Part shown: positions 35,074-46,011 of the stretch, piece by piece
Layout of the letters: every line of letters begins with the position of its first letter
Position numbering within the stretch: the stretch's first letter is position 1
Assembly: GCA_964575605.1 (NCBI GenBank)
Contig: CAZNRN010000020.1
Coordinates: 5,192-69,191, forward strand
DNA length: 64,000 nt
Origin: JAPWJZ01 sp964575605
Lineage (GTDB): Bacteria > Pseudomonadota > Alphaproteobacteria > Micavibrionales > UBA2020
Direction of reading: 5' to 3'
The notes under the pieces: model-generated
What the model was told of the DNA's origin: nothing
Seen by the model: only the letters and a program-made list of their open reading frames with translations
Databases searched by the model: none
Made by a program: the position numbers and the translations under genes

Positions 35074-36437
35074 GCGGTAACCGCCGCCGCTTTCTGCATC
35101 GACGCCGTGACCTCCGCCAGGTTCGCGAATTTTTCGGCGAATATCTTGCCGTCGCAATTGCCGGTCATCAGCACGTCCGTCAGGCGCTCCATGTCTTTCG
35201 CCGGGATTTTGCCGTCATAGGCGTTCACGAGGATGCCCGCGACATCGGCTGCGAAATCGCGCAGGCGTCCGGTGCCGAAGGTGACATCCATGAACTTGCC
35301 GCCGTTATTCACCGCCGCATCGCGCGATTTCAGGTAGAGGTCTGCGTCCTGCTTGGGGTTGCCCGTGAAGCCATAGTCTTTCAGCAGCGCGTCGAAATCA
35401 TCCGCCGCCTTGCCGTCCGGTACCAGCGCCGCGGTCAGCAGTATCGCCATCACGGGCTGGTCGTAACCGCTGTCCGCGCCGCGTACTTCCATGCGCTTGC
35501 CGATGGCTTTGCCCGCTTCGTCGCGCAGGTTGCAGATTTTCACGTCGTTATAGAGGAAGGTTTCGGCCAGTTCATAGTTTGACTGCGTGCCCAGCCCCTG
35601 CTCCACCAGTTTCGCATAGGTGATGCGGTTTTCTTTCGACGCGGGGATCAGGCCGCCCTCGGCGTTATAGGCGAAGTGCATCGGCGCGTTGAAGACCGCT
35701 TCGATGTGGTTGCGGATGAATTCATCGCCGGTTGACGATTTCAGGAATGCGGGCGAGACGCCGCCGGCCTCGCCATAACCGAGGTAATATTTACCGCGCG
35801 GCAAATAATCGAGTTTTTTGTCTTCATCCATGATGTAGTTGGACGAGGCGTTGCAGGACGCCATCAGCAAAGGCGTCAGCGCATAGGCGCGCTTCACCAT
35901 GCGAAACATCTGCTCGGGGTCTTCGGGGCTGAAACTGGTTTGCACAGATGAGGTGAGCATCGGCAGGCGCAGGGTGTTTTCGTCGAAAATTTCCTGCATG
36001 GCCTTTAACGACACCTGCAAGCGCTCGCGGCTGACCATGTTGCCGAGCGCTTCTTCGCGCGTCGTCGTGGGCACGATGGAGAACTGCGGGCGGGTGAAGC
36101 CTTCGTCATTCGCGGCCTTGTCGAACACCGCGATATCTTTTTTCACCGCACGCAGCAGCGCCGCGACATCGTCGTTTTGTAAGGCGGGACTGGCGTATTC
36201 GATGACGCCCGCAGGTTCCAGCTGCGCGTCGTAGCCCATGTCCTTCATTTTTTTTTGCAGCGCCTGCATTTCGAGGGCGGTGGGCAGCGCGGGTTTCGAT
36301 AGGCCCGGTTTCACCAGCGGCATTTCAACCTCGGCGCCAATTTTTCCGGTGTACCGTTTGGGCGGCGGCGCATAGAGCGGCAGCGCGTCTTCAAACGACG
36401 AAATCTTTTTCAGGTTGGTTTTTTGCACGTCCGTCAT
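35019..36437 (-). CDS. GCS2-type glutamate-cysteine ligase-like protein, paralogue 1
   Basis: The 472-residue protein aligns by eye with plant/alphaproteobacterial-type GshA: GAEVEM (metal-binding Glu), LEPAGVIEYASP (for LEPGGQFELSGAP), LTSSVQTSFSPEDPEQMFRM (for TCTVQVNLDFSSEADM), FNAPMHFAY, and KRMEVRGADSG (for YLEMRGADGG). It is therefore likely an ATP-dependent ligase joining glutamate, or another acid, to an amine, but several substrate-pocket residues differ and it need not use cysteine. A second copy lies upstream. Each copy has its own His- or Tyr/Phe-rich leader ORF. The ATG sits in the perfect palindrome CCGTCATGACGG. Confidence 0.8.
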   Translation of the reverse strand: MTDVQKTNLKKISSFEDALPLYAPPPKRYTGKIGAEVEMPLVKPGLSKPALPTALEMQALQKKMKDMGYDAQLEPAGVIEYASPALQNDDVAALLRAVKKDIAVFDKAANDEGFTRPQFSIVPTTTREEALGNMVSRERLQVSLKAMQEIFDENTLRLPMLTSSVQTSFSPEDPEQMFRMVKRAYALTPLLMASCNASSNYIMDEDKKLDYLPRGKYYLGYGEAGGVSPAFLKSSTGDEFIRNHIEAVFNAPMHFAYNAEGGLIPASKENRITYAKLVEQGLGTQSNYELAETFLYNDVKICNLRDEAGKAIGKRMEVRGADSGYDQPVMAILLTAALVPDGKAADDFDALLKDYGFTGNPKQDADLYLKSRDAAVNNGGKFMDVTFGTGRLRDFAADVAGILVNAYDGKIPAKDMERLTDVLMTGNCDGKIFAEKFANLAEVTASMQKAAAVTAQPLMEAKNSSRKAASRL

Positions 36438-36520
36438 GACGGTTAATCCTTATGATGCCCTGCATCGGGGCGAATGATTTACGGGTAGTTGGGGGTGGGC
36501 GGTTATGAACCGCAAATGAC

Positions 36521-36541
36521 AAAAACTGGCTTAGTGCCAGT
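36521..36541 (-). terminator. Terminator-like hairpin straddling the stop of leader ORF 1
   Basis: On the minus strand ACTGGC-ACTAA-GCCAGT (36541-36525) is followed by a T tract to 36521. The loop contains the TAA of the His-rich leader ORF, so ribosome position can decide whether the hairpin forms. A second stem, GCGGTT-CAT-AACCGC, follows immediately downstream. Confidence 0.6.
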
Positions 36542-36593
36542 GATGATGCTGGACGTGATGGAAGGCTGCGATGTACTGCACGCGGTTTGTCAT
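36531..36593 (-). CDS. His-rich 20-residue leader ORF upstream of GCS2-like paralogue 1
   Basis: The ATG at 36593 opens 20 codons: MTNRVQYIAA then FHHVQHHHWH, ending at TAA. Six of the last ten residues are His. It lies 93 bases before the ligase gene and 7 bases after the candidate -10 box, so its mRNA would be nearly leaderless. A twin ORF of identical length with the same YIAA core precedes the paralogue. It could be an attenuation leader sensing charged tRNA-His (its beginning recalls enterobacterial HisL) or a small peptide substrate. Confidence 0.6.
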   Translation of the reverse strand: MTNRVQYIAAFHHVQHHHWH

Positions 36594-36600
36594 GGCGTCT

Positions 36601-36630
36601 ACTGTCGCCGATTCTGGCGCATTCTGTCAA
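36601..36630 (-). promoter_or_regulatory. Promoter of leader ORF 1
   Basis: Minus-strand TTGACAGAAT with the -35 at 36630-36625; a weak -10 GACAGT lies at 36606-36601 after 18 bases. The distance from the -35 to the leader ATG is 31 bases, exactly as at the twin promoter. Confidence 0.5.
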
Positions 36631-36632
36631 TG

Positions 36633-36668
36633 AAAGAAAAATACGGTGCCCGGAAAGGCACGGTATTT
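36633..36668 (-). terminator. Terminator after GCS2-like paralogue 2
   Basis: A 12-bp stem with one mismatch (AAATACCGTGCC against GGCACCGTATTT on the minus strand, 36668-36639) is followed by TTCTTTC. It starts 8 bases after the stop at 36676, so the two paralogues are probably transcribed separately. Confidence 0.75.
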
Positions 36669-36675
36669 CATAGGC

Positions 36676-38082
36676 TTACATCGACGGTTTTCTTTGGCGC
36701 GCCGCCACCAGCTGCGCGGGTGAGCTTGCGTTTTTCTGCAGCGCCGCCGTCACATCGGACAATCGCGGATAGTTCTCGGCATGGCGTTTCGCATCGCAGT
36801 CGCAGGTCAGCAGGATATGGCAGAGCGTGGACAGTTCGGCCCTCACCTGTTTATCGGCGCCGTAATGGTTCACCATCAGCCCAGCGACATCCGCCGCGAA
36901 ATCACGCAGGGAGCCGGTGCCGAAGGGCACATCCATGAAGCGCCCGCCATGATCGACGACGGCAGCGCGGGAGGATTTCAGCAGCGCCGCATCCTCGCGC
37001 GGGTTGTTGGTGAAGCCGTAGTCTTTCAGCAGCGCGTCAAACTGCTCCGCCGTCTTGCCGTCGGGCAGCAGGGCGGCCGCGAGCAATAACACGCTGGCCG
37101 GCTGGTGCAGGCCTGAATCGGCGGGGCGCAGTTCGATGCGCTTGCCCACCGTGTTGCCCTCGGCATCGCGCAGGTTGCAAATTTTGATATCGTTATAGAG
37201 AAAGCTTTCGGCAAGCTCGTAATTCGCCTGCGTGTTCATGCCCTTTTCAGCCAGCTTCGCGAAGGTCAGCACATTGCCCTTGGTCGAACGCACCATGTTG
37301 CCTGCGGGGTCGAAGGCGAAGAACATCGGCGCGTCGAAAACTTCGCGGATATGGTTATCCACCAGCTCCGCGCCGTTGGTTGATTTGAGGAAGGCCTCCG
37401 ATATGCCCCCCGATGCGCCGTAAACCTCGTAGTATTTCGAGCGCACATGCGCATCCTGCCGGGTATTGTCGTTGCAGGCGAAGCCCGTGCCGCTGTTCAT
37501 CGCCGCAATCACCAGCGGCACCAGCATGTAACCGCGGCGCGCCATGTTGAACATCTCGTCGTTGTTGCGGGGCGAAAGGCTTGCCTGCACGCCCGTCGTC
37601 AGCAGCGGGATATTGGCGGTTTCGGGGGTATAGACCTCGTTAATCACCGCCAGCGCCGCCTCCAGCCTTTCGCGGCCGACCTTGTTTTCCAGCGCTTCCT
37701 CGCGCGTGGTGGTGGGCAGGATGGAAAAGGGCGCGCGGGTATAGCCGTGTTTGGCGGCTTCCGCCTCGAACAGCGCGATATCGGCCTTTGCCTGCGCGAT
37801 CAGCTTCGGCGTATCGGCGACCGGCACCGGCGGGCTTGCGTATTCAAGCACGCCTGCGGCTTCCAGCTGCGCGTCATGGCCTTTTTTCTTTAAATCGGCA
37901 TGCATCTGCAGCATTTCGGCGGCGGTCGGGATCTGCGGCTTTGTCGCGCCCGGTTTGTACAGCGCCATTTCAACCTCCAGCCCTATCTTGCCCTGATAAT
38001 CGGGCGGGGGCGCGGCGTAGAGGCTGCGCGCTTCTTCGATGGAATTGATAAGACGTGTCCGGTCTTTCCTGACGTCGGTCAT
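36676..38082 (-). CDS. GCS2-type glutamate-cysteine ligase-like protein, paralogue 2
   Basis: The 468-residue protein is colinear with paralogue 1 across its whole length: GLEVEMALYKPG, LEAAGVLEYASP, LTTGVQASLSPRNNDEMFNM, FDAPMFFAF, NYELAESFLYNDIKICNLRD, KRIELRPADSG. The RGAD segment of paralogue 1 reads RPAD here, so the active sites are not identical. It has its own leader (Tyr/Phe-rich ORF at 38184-38246) and its own terminator. The duplication with distinct leaders suggests two ligases with different amino-acid specificity or signals; that is inference. Confidence 0.8.
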   Translation of the reverse strand: MTDVRKDRTRLINSIEEARSLYAAPPPDYQGKIGLEVEMALYKPGATKPQIPTAAEMLQMHADLKKKGHDAQLEAAGVLEYASPPVPVADTPKLIAQAKADIALFEAEAAKHGYTRAPFSILPTTTREEALENKVGRERLEAALAVINEVYTPETANIPLLTTGVQASLSPRNNDEMFNMARRGYMLVPLVIAAMNSGTGFACNDNTRQDAHVRSKYYEVYGASGGISEAFLKSTNGAELVDNHIREVFDAPMFFAFDPAGNMVRSTKGNVLTFAKLAEKGMNTQANYELAESFLYNDIKICNLRDAEGNTVGKRIELRPADSGLHQPASVLLLAAALLPDGKTAEQFDALLKDYGFTNNPREDAALLKSSRAAVVDHGGRFMDVPFGTGSLRDFAADVAGLMVNHYGADKQVRAELSTLCHILLTCDCDAKRHAENYPRLSDVTAALQKNASSPAQLVAARQRKPSM

Positions 38083-38174
38083 GGGTAATCTGCCTTGGGC
38101 CTTCGCGTTTGCGCGGCCTGATAAATGTTACGGTGATGTGGGCTGGGAGACGCTTAACGTCTCAGTACAATTAA

Positions 38175-38193
38175 TGGCGGGCTTTATCCGCCA
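38175..38193 (-). promoter_or_regulatory. Hairpin straddling the stop of leader ORF 2
   Basis: On the minus strand TGGCGG-ATAAAGC-CCGCCA (38193-38175) is followed by TTAATTG. The TAA of the leader lies in the loop, as in leader 1. A second stem GAGACG-TTAAG-CGTCTC follows. There is no good T tract, so classical termination is less likely here. Confidence 0.5.
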
Positions 38194-38246
38194 AAATAGG
38201 AAAAGCTATAAAAATAGGGTGCAGCGATGTAGGTCATCGTCGTCAT
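38184..38246 (-). CDS. Tyr/Phe-rich 20-residue leader ORF upstream of GCS2-like paralogue 2
   Basis: The ATG at 38246 opens 20 codons: MTTMTYIAA then PYFYSFSYFGG, with TAA at 38184-38186. Seven of the last eleven residues except Pro, Ser and Gly are Tyr or Phe. It matches leader 1 in length, MT start, YIAA core, promoter spacing and stop-codon hairpin, while the tail differs completely in composition. It ends 101 bases before the ligase start. Confidence 0.6.
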   Translation of the reverse strand: MTTMTYIAAPYFYSFSYFGG

Positions 38247-38253
38247 GGCGGTG

Positions 38254-38283
38254 ATTCTTACAGAATACGGGCGATTCTGTCAA
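38254..38283 (-). promoter_or_regulatory. Promoter of leader ORF 2
   Basis: Minus-strand TTGACAGAAT with the -35 at 38283-38278, an 18-base spacer and AAGAAT (38259-38254), then seven bases to the ATG. This implies a leaderless or nearly leaderless mRNA. Confidence 0.6.
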
Positions 38284-38306
38284 GTCGCGCGCCCCGCGCC
38301 GGTTAT

Positions 38307-39064
38307 TTAGGGCATAAACTGCTCTTTAATCATGCGCTCGTCGAGGTTCATTTCAGGGTCGAAGAGCAGCGAGAGCGTGATGTTCTTGTCCATCCAGACC
38401 TCGACCGTTTCGACATCCCTGATCTCGGTGAAATCGGCGACGGCAGACACGGGGCGGTTGTGGGGTTCGAGGATATTGATTTTCAGCATGGTCGATTGCG
38501 GCACCAGCGCACCCCGCCAGCGGCGCGGGCGGAAAGCGCTGATGGGCGTCAGCGCGAGAATATCGGCGCCCAAGGGAATGATGGGGCCATGCGCCGAAAG
38601 GTTATAGGCGGTAGAGCCCGCAGGCGTCGAAAAGATGATGCCGTCACAGATCAGTTCTTCCAATCGCACGACGCCGTCGATTGAAATGCGGAGTTTCGCG
38701 GCCTGTCGCGTTTCGCGGAGCAGCGAGACTTCGTTCACGGCCAGCGCGTCGCGGATGCGGCCGGTCATGGTGGTGACGCGCATGCAGAGCGGATGCAGCT
38801 CCACCGTCTGCGCGCGGCCGAGGCGCTCGATCAGCCCCTTTTCACGGTATTCGTTCAGCAAAAAGCCGACCGAGCCGCGGTTCATGCCAAAGACGGGCTT
38901 TTTATGCCGGAAACTTTCGTGCAGCGCGCGCAGCATGGAACCGTCGCCGCCCAGCGCCACGACGGCGTCGGCCTCTTCCAGAGACACCTCGCCATAGGCC
39001 TCGATCAGGCGTTTGCGCGCGTCCTGCGCCTGCGGTGTTTCGGCTGAAAAGAAATGCGCTTTCA

Positions 39065-39065
<1 letters not shown>
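38307..39065 (-). CDS. nadK: NAD kinase
   Basis: NAD kinase phosphorylates NAD to NADP. The 252-residue protein has VVALGGDGSMLRALHES (GGDG catalytic loop), PVFGMNRGSVGFLLNEY, ALAVNEVSLLRE, and the conserved CDGIIFSTPAGSTAYNLSAHGPIIP. It is slightly shorter than the average, as in alphaproteobacterial forms. Its ATG overlaps the glmM stop by one base (TGATG), so translation is probably coupled. Confidence 0.96.
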
Positions 39066-40423
<1,358 letters not shown>

Positions 40424-40567
40424 TTATTCATTCCCTCAATTACGGAACGTAACCTACTTGAATCATCGCATGCGGGACAACAAAACAGAAGCGTTTTAAT
40501 TTCCATAAAATAAGGAGTTTGGATAACGTTTTGATGCAGATTGCGACAGACGAGCAGGAATAAGGGG

Positions 40568-41383
40568 TTAGTTACCGAGCCGCGGCGGCTTCGACAGGCC
40601 GCCGATGGCCGAAACGTCCGAGGTGCCGCCACGCTGGCGCAGTTCGGCCAGGGCGGATTCGAGGCTGGATTTGTCGCCGATCTGGTCGAAGCCGCGGGTT
40701 TCCACCGTTTCGGCGCTGGTCTCGAGGTTGCGGTAGAGCGTGGTGCGTTCGCGCGCCGCAAAATTGAAAATCTCGGTGATGCGGTAGCCAATGGCGGGCT
40801 CTTCCGTCACGCGCGCGATGCGCTCGCCGGGCAGTTTGCGCCACTGGCCGTCGTCTTCGGGTTTGGCCTCCGCCACGGCGGCGGGCGTTGCCGCCGCGGG
40901 CATCAGGCTGCGGAGCAGCGCCGCCGCATCTTCCTGACGGTTCTGTTGCGCCATATAGAGCGGCGTGCGGTTGTTGTAATTTTTCTCGGACGGGTTCATG
41001 CCCTGCGCGACAAGGTACCGGATAACGTCTTCATGCCCGCGTTCCGCCGCCGTATGCAGCGCGCTGCTGCCGTTGCTGTTCTTTTTATGCAGCAGCTGCG
41101 GGTTGACGGCCAGCAGCATCTGGCAGATCTCGACGCTGCCGTTGCGCGCGGCGTGGTGGAGCAGCGTGCCCTCCCCGCCGTCCGGCGCATCGACGCGCGC
41201 GCCCTTGTCGAGCAGCATCTGCGCCGCGTCGCGGTTGCCGTTGTAAACCGCATGCCAGAGCAGCGAACGGCCTTCGGCATCGGTGCCGTTGGCGTCGACG
41301 CCGCGGTCGAGCAGCCCTTTCACTTCCGCGTTCTCGGCGTGGGAAATGGCGTAAATCACCCTGTTGCGGCCGAAGAAAACCAT
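40568..41383 (-). CDS. Ankyrin-repeat protein with shared C-terminal domain (third gene of operon)
   Basis: In 271 residues, about five ankyrin repeats occupy residues 5-160 (SLLWHAVYNGNRDAAQMLLDKGA, ALHTAAERGHEDVIRYLVAQGM and others). After an Ala/Pro linker, residues 181-253 form a domain shared with the two upstream genes: W at the start, IGYRITEIFNFAARERT, LYRNLETSAETVET, and a closing GG. This copy is the most divergent. There is no signal peptide. It lies 1 base after the previous gene. The function is unknown; the ankyrin part suggests protein binding. Confidence 0.85.
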   Translation of the reverse strand: MVFFGRNRVIYAISHAENAEVKGLLDRGVDANGTDAEGRSLLWHAVYNGNRDAAQMLLDKGARVDAPDGGEGTLLHHAARNGSVEICQMLLAVNPQLLHKKNSNGSSALHTAAERGHEDVIRYLVAQGMNPSEKNYNNRTPLYMAQQNRQEDAAALLRSLMPAAATPAAVAEAKPEDDGQWRKLPGERIARVTEEPAIGYRITEIFNFAARERTTLYRNLETSAETVETRGFDQIGDKSSLESALAELRQRGGTSDVSAIGGLSKPPRLGN

Positions 41384-41384
41384 G

Positions 41385-42158
41385 TCAGCCCTGCTGCGGC
41401 GGCGGCAACCGCGGCGATTTTTTCAGGCTGCCGGATTCCACAACCGCGGGGTCGGCATGGCCGCCCAGCGCCTGCAGCGCATTGAAGGCATCCTGCAACT
41501 GCTGGCGGTCGGGCAGGCGGTCGAAAGACGTGCTTTCCATCGTATCCGCGCCGGTTTTAAGGTTGTTGACGATACGGATGCGTTCGCGGCTGGCGAAATT
41601 GAACACATCGGTCATCTTGTAGCCGAGCTTGGCATTCAGCGAGGTGACAGCCACCTGCCCGTCGCCCATCAGTTCCCACTCGCCCGCCTTTACAACAGGC
41701 GCGGGTGCTGCGGGTGCGGCCTCGATCGCTTTGGGCTGCGGCTGCAGGTCGACAAGGTGCGCGATTTTCTTGGTGAAAGGCGCCAGCACTTCGGCCACTT
41801 CGGTGGCGCCGCGCGCGCGGGCCCAGCCGAAAGCGGTGCGGCCCTCGACGCTGAGCAGGTTCGCATTTGCGCCTGCGTTCATCAGGCGCACGACGACGGC
41901 AAGGCGGCCTTCGTAGGCGGCGGCATGCAGCGGCGTCCAGTCATACTGGTTCTTGCGGTCGACTTCCGCGCCTTTTTTCAAAAGCATCTCGACCATTTCC
42001 TCGTAGCCGTTGACGGCGGCAAGATGCAGCGCCGTGTCGCGGCAGTCGCCGATATCAAGGTCGATACAGCCGGGGTGTTCGTCGATCAGTTTCGACAGCT
42101 TGTCGGTTTTGCGGCTCATCACAAGCTTGCGCATCTTGCGCTTGAGGAAATAATGCAT
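41385..42158 (-). CDS. Ankyrin-repeat protein with shared C-terminal domain (second gene of operon)
   Basis: The 257-residue protein has about three to four ankyrin repeats (ALHLAAVNGYEEMVEMLLKKGAEV, TPLHAAAYEGRLAVVVRLMNAGA) in residues 15-130, a Pro/Ala linker, and the shared C-terminal domain at 161-233 (WELMGDG, LGYKMTDVFNFASRER, IRIVNNLKTGADTME, FDRLPDRQQL, LGG). It begins with a basic segment (MHYFLKRKMRKLVMSRK). It is packed between its paralogues with single-base spacing. Confidence 0.85.
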   Translation of the reverse strand: MHYFLKRKMRKLVMSRKTDKLSKLIDEHPGCIDLDIGDCRDTALHLAAVNGYEEMVEMLLKKGAEVDRKNQYDWTPLHAAAYEGRLAVVVRLMNAGANANLLSVEGRTAFGWARARGATEVAEVLAPFTKKIAHLVDLQPQPKAIEAAPAAPAPVVKAGEWELMGDGQVAVTSLNAKLGYKMTDVFNFASRERIRIVNNLKTGADTMESTSFDRLPDRQQLQDAFNALQALGGHADPAVVESGSLKKSPRLPPPQQG

Positions 42159-42159
42159 A

Positions 42160-43005
42160 TCAGGGCTTCCTTTCCGGCGCCTGCAGCCGCGGTTTCACGG
42201 AGGCGAAGCCCGCGGTATTGCCGCCCAGTTCTTTTAGCGCGGCATGCGCTTCGTCCAGCTGGCGGCGGTCGGGCAGCGCGTCGAAAGGCGTGGTTTCGAT
42301 GTTGTCGGCCTTGGTCTTGAGGTTATTCACGATGCGCAGGCGTTCGCGGCTGGCGAAATTAAACACTTCGGTAATCTGGTAGCCGAGTTCGGGCATGGAC
42401 GACACAGTGGCAACGCTGCTGTCGGATACTTTTTTCCACTTCGCGGGCGGTGCAACGGGTACGGCCTCGATTGCCTTCACTGCGGGTTTCTTGACGCTTT
42501 CCAGCAGGTCGACGATGTCCTGGTGGTTGCCCTGGAAGGCGTAACCGATGGCCAGCTTGTCATGCGCGCCCTTGATGGCGGGATCGAAGCCGTGCTTCAG
42601 CAAAATCTCGACAATTTCTTTATGCCCGGCCGCCGCGGCGCAATGCAGCGCGGTGTTGCGGTGGCCGTCAACGCGGTTTTTCAGCGTATTGTCGTATTTG
42701 TCGTGTTCCAGCAGGCGTTCGACCAGCGCCTTATGCCCGTGCTCGGCCGCCACGTGCAGCAGCGTGCAGTAACGGTTGCCGGTTGCTTCGTGATGGCCGT
42801 AGTTTTTGGTGAAATCGGCGCCGCGGCGGATGAGCAGGTCGACAACCTCGACATGGCCCGCAATCGCGGCGGCCAGTATCGGCGTCATGCCGTAAAATGT
42901 TTCGCTGGAAACGTCGTAGCCCCGGTCGAGAAGCTTCTCGACCGTCTTCACGTCGCCCCGTTCGATAGCGGCATAGATGCGCTCATGGCGGCTCAGGCCG
43001 AACAT
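42160..43005 (-). CDS. Ankyrin-repeat protein with shared C-terminal domain (first gene of operon)
   Basis: The 281-residue protein has about five ankyrin repeats in residues 5-170 (TPILAAAIAGHVEVVDLLIRRGADF, LLHVAAEHGHKALVERLLEH, ALHCAAAAGHKEIVEILLKHGF), then the shared domain at 190-262 (LGYQITEVFNFASRER, LRIVNNLKTKADNIET, FDALPDRRQL, LGG). The start ATG has GAGG upstream and is overlapped by the end of a 20-codon ORF (42993-43055), a possible coupling device. A sigma70-like promoter lies 88-116 bases upstream. Confidence 0.87.
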   Translation of the reverse strand: MFGLSRHERIYAAIERGDVKTVEKLLDRGYDVSSETFYGMTPILAAAIAGHVEVVDLLIRRGADFTKNYGHHEATGNRYCTLLHVAAEHGHKALVERLLEHDKYDNTLKNRVDGHRNTALHCAAAAGHKEIVEILLKHGFDPAIKGAHDKLAIGYAFQGNHQDIVDLLESVKKPAVKAIEAVPVAPPAKWKKVSDSSVATVSSMPELGYQITEVFNFASRERLRIVNNLKTKADNIETTPFDALPDRRQLDEAHAALKELGGNTAGFASVKPRLQAPERKP

Positions 43006-43092
43006 GCGGCCTCACTCGACTTCAGCAAGCGGAAATAAACGCGGCGCATGCACATGGCCCGAACTTCGCTGGTGATTGTGTAACGATGTACT

Positions 43093-43121
43093 TTGATAGC
43101 CGTAATAACGCGCAGCGTCAA
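43093..43121 (-). promoter_or_regulatory. Promoter of the three-gene ankyrin operon
   Basis: Minus-strand TTGACG (43121-43116), a 17-base spacer and TATCAA (43098-43093). The predicted start near 43086 gives an 80-base leader. Confidence 0.6.
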
Positions 43122-43180
43122 TTCTGGCAAAGGCGCAGGACGCGGCCTAAAATATCCATAATCTTAAAACAAGCGTGAAA

Positions 43181-43939
43181 TTATTTGCGTTTCTTGCGCG
43201 CGGGGGCTGTGCGCTTGGCCTTTGCGGCAGGCTTCGCGCGTTTTATGGGTTTCGGCGTCTCGGCCAGCAGCGCCTTGCGCTCCTTCTCCGGGAATCGCTC
43301 GATGGCATATCTGAGCGTCGTGCGCGGCATGCGCGGGCCGTTCTTTTTGATAAAGGCCTTCAGGCGCGGCATGTCTTTCTTGCCGGCTTCGCGCAGCATC
43401 CAGCCCGTCGCCTTGTGGATCAGGTCTTCGTCGTCATCCAGCAGCTTTTCCGCCAGCTTGAAAGCATCATCGACATCGCCGTTGCGGATGAAGTGCCAGG
43501 TCGAGACCATGGCGATGCGCCTGTCCCACATCGATTTGGCAATCGCCATGCGGTAAAGCAGCTCGCGCCCGCGTTCCATCAGGTAAGGGCCCACGATATA
43601 GGGCGCGCTGTCGTCGACGCCGTCCCACTGCCGGATGGAGCCGCGGTGTTCCATGTAGAACTCGAAGATCTTGCGCTGCGCGATATCGTCGGCCTTCTTG
43701 AACTGCAACCGCAAAATCGCATGGGCGAGCGAGCGTTCGTCATGCACGTTCGAGGTAATAAGCTCTTTCAGGTGGTCGAAGCCGAGGTCGTGGAACTCCT
43801 TCGCAACGCCGCGCAGCAGCGGCGTGGTGACGCCCAGGAATTCGTCGTTCTTCGTATCCTTGAAGAAGCCGCGGTAGGTCTTCGCCTTTTTGGGGTTGGC
43901 GTGGCGGCGCAGGGCCTTGCGCGCGGCGGCAGCTGTCAT
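43181..43939 (-). CDS. AlkD-like DNA alkylation repair protein
   Basis: The 252-residue HEAT-like repeat protein belongs to the DNA alkylation repair family that removes bulky or cationic alkylated bases. Segments such as FLGVTTPLLRGVAKEF, NVHDERSLAHAILRLQF, WDGVDDSAPYIVGPYL, IAKSMWDRRIAMVSTWHFIRNGD and HKATGWMLREAGKKD are characteristic; the last two contain the DNA-binding Trp/Arg/Asp pattern. An added Lys/Arg/Pro-rich tail (from about residue 228) probably aids DNA binding. It follows ftsH on the same strand after 18 bases. Confidence 0.9.
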   Translation of the reverse strand: MTAAAARKALRRHANPKKAKTYRGFFKDTKNDEFLGVTTPLLRGVAKEFHDLGFDHLKELITSNVHDERSLAHAILRLQFKKADDIAQRKIFEFYMEHRGSIRQWDGVDDSAPYIVGPYLMERGRELLYRMAIAKSMWDRRIAMVSTWHFIRNGDVDDAFKLAEKLLDDDEDLIHKATGWMLREAGKKDMPRLKAFIKKNGPRMPRTTLRYAIERFPEKERKALLAETPKPIKRAKPAAKAKRTAPARKKRK

Positions 43940-43957
43940 GACGGCACCTTTTGAAGG

Positions 43958-45922
<1,965 letters not shown>

Positions 45923-46011
45923 GCAGCTCCACCCTCGTAAAAGCGCAAAAAAGCGCGCGCATTCCACGCGCACTTTGTGCGCATTTACAATTATATAGTG
46001 CCACAGAGGGC

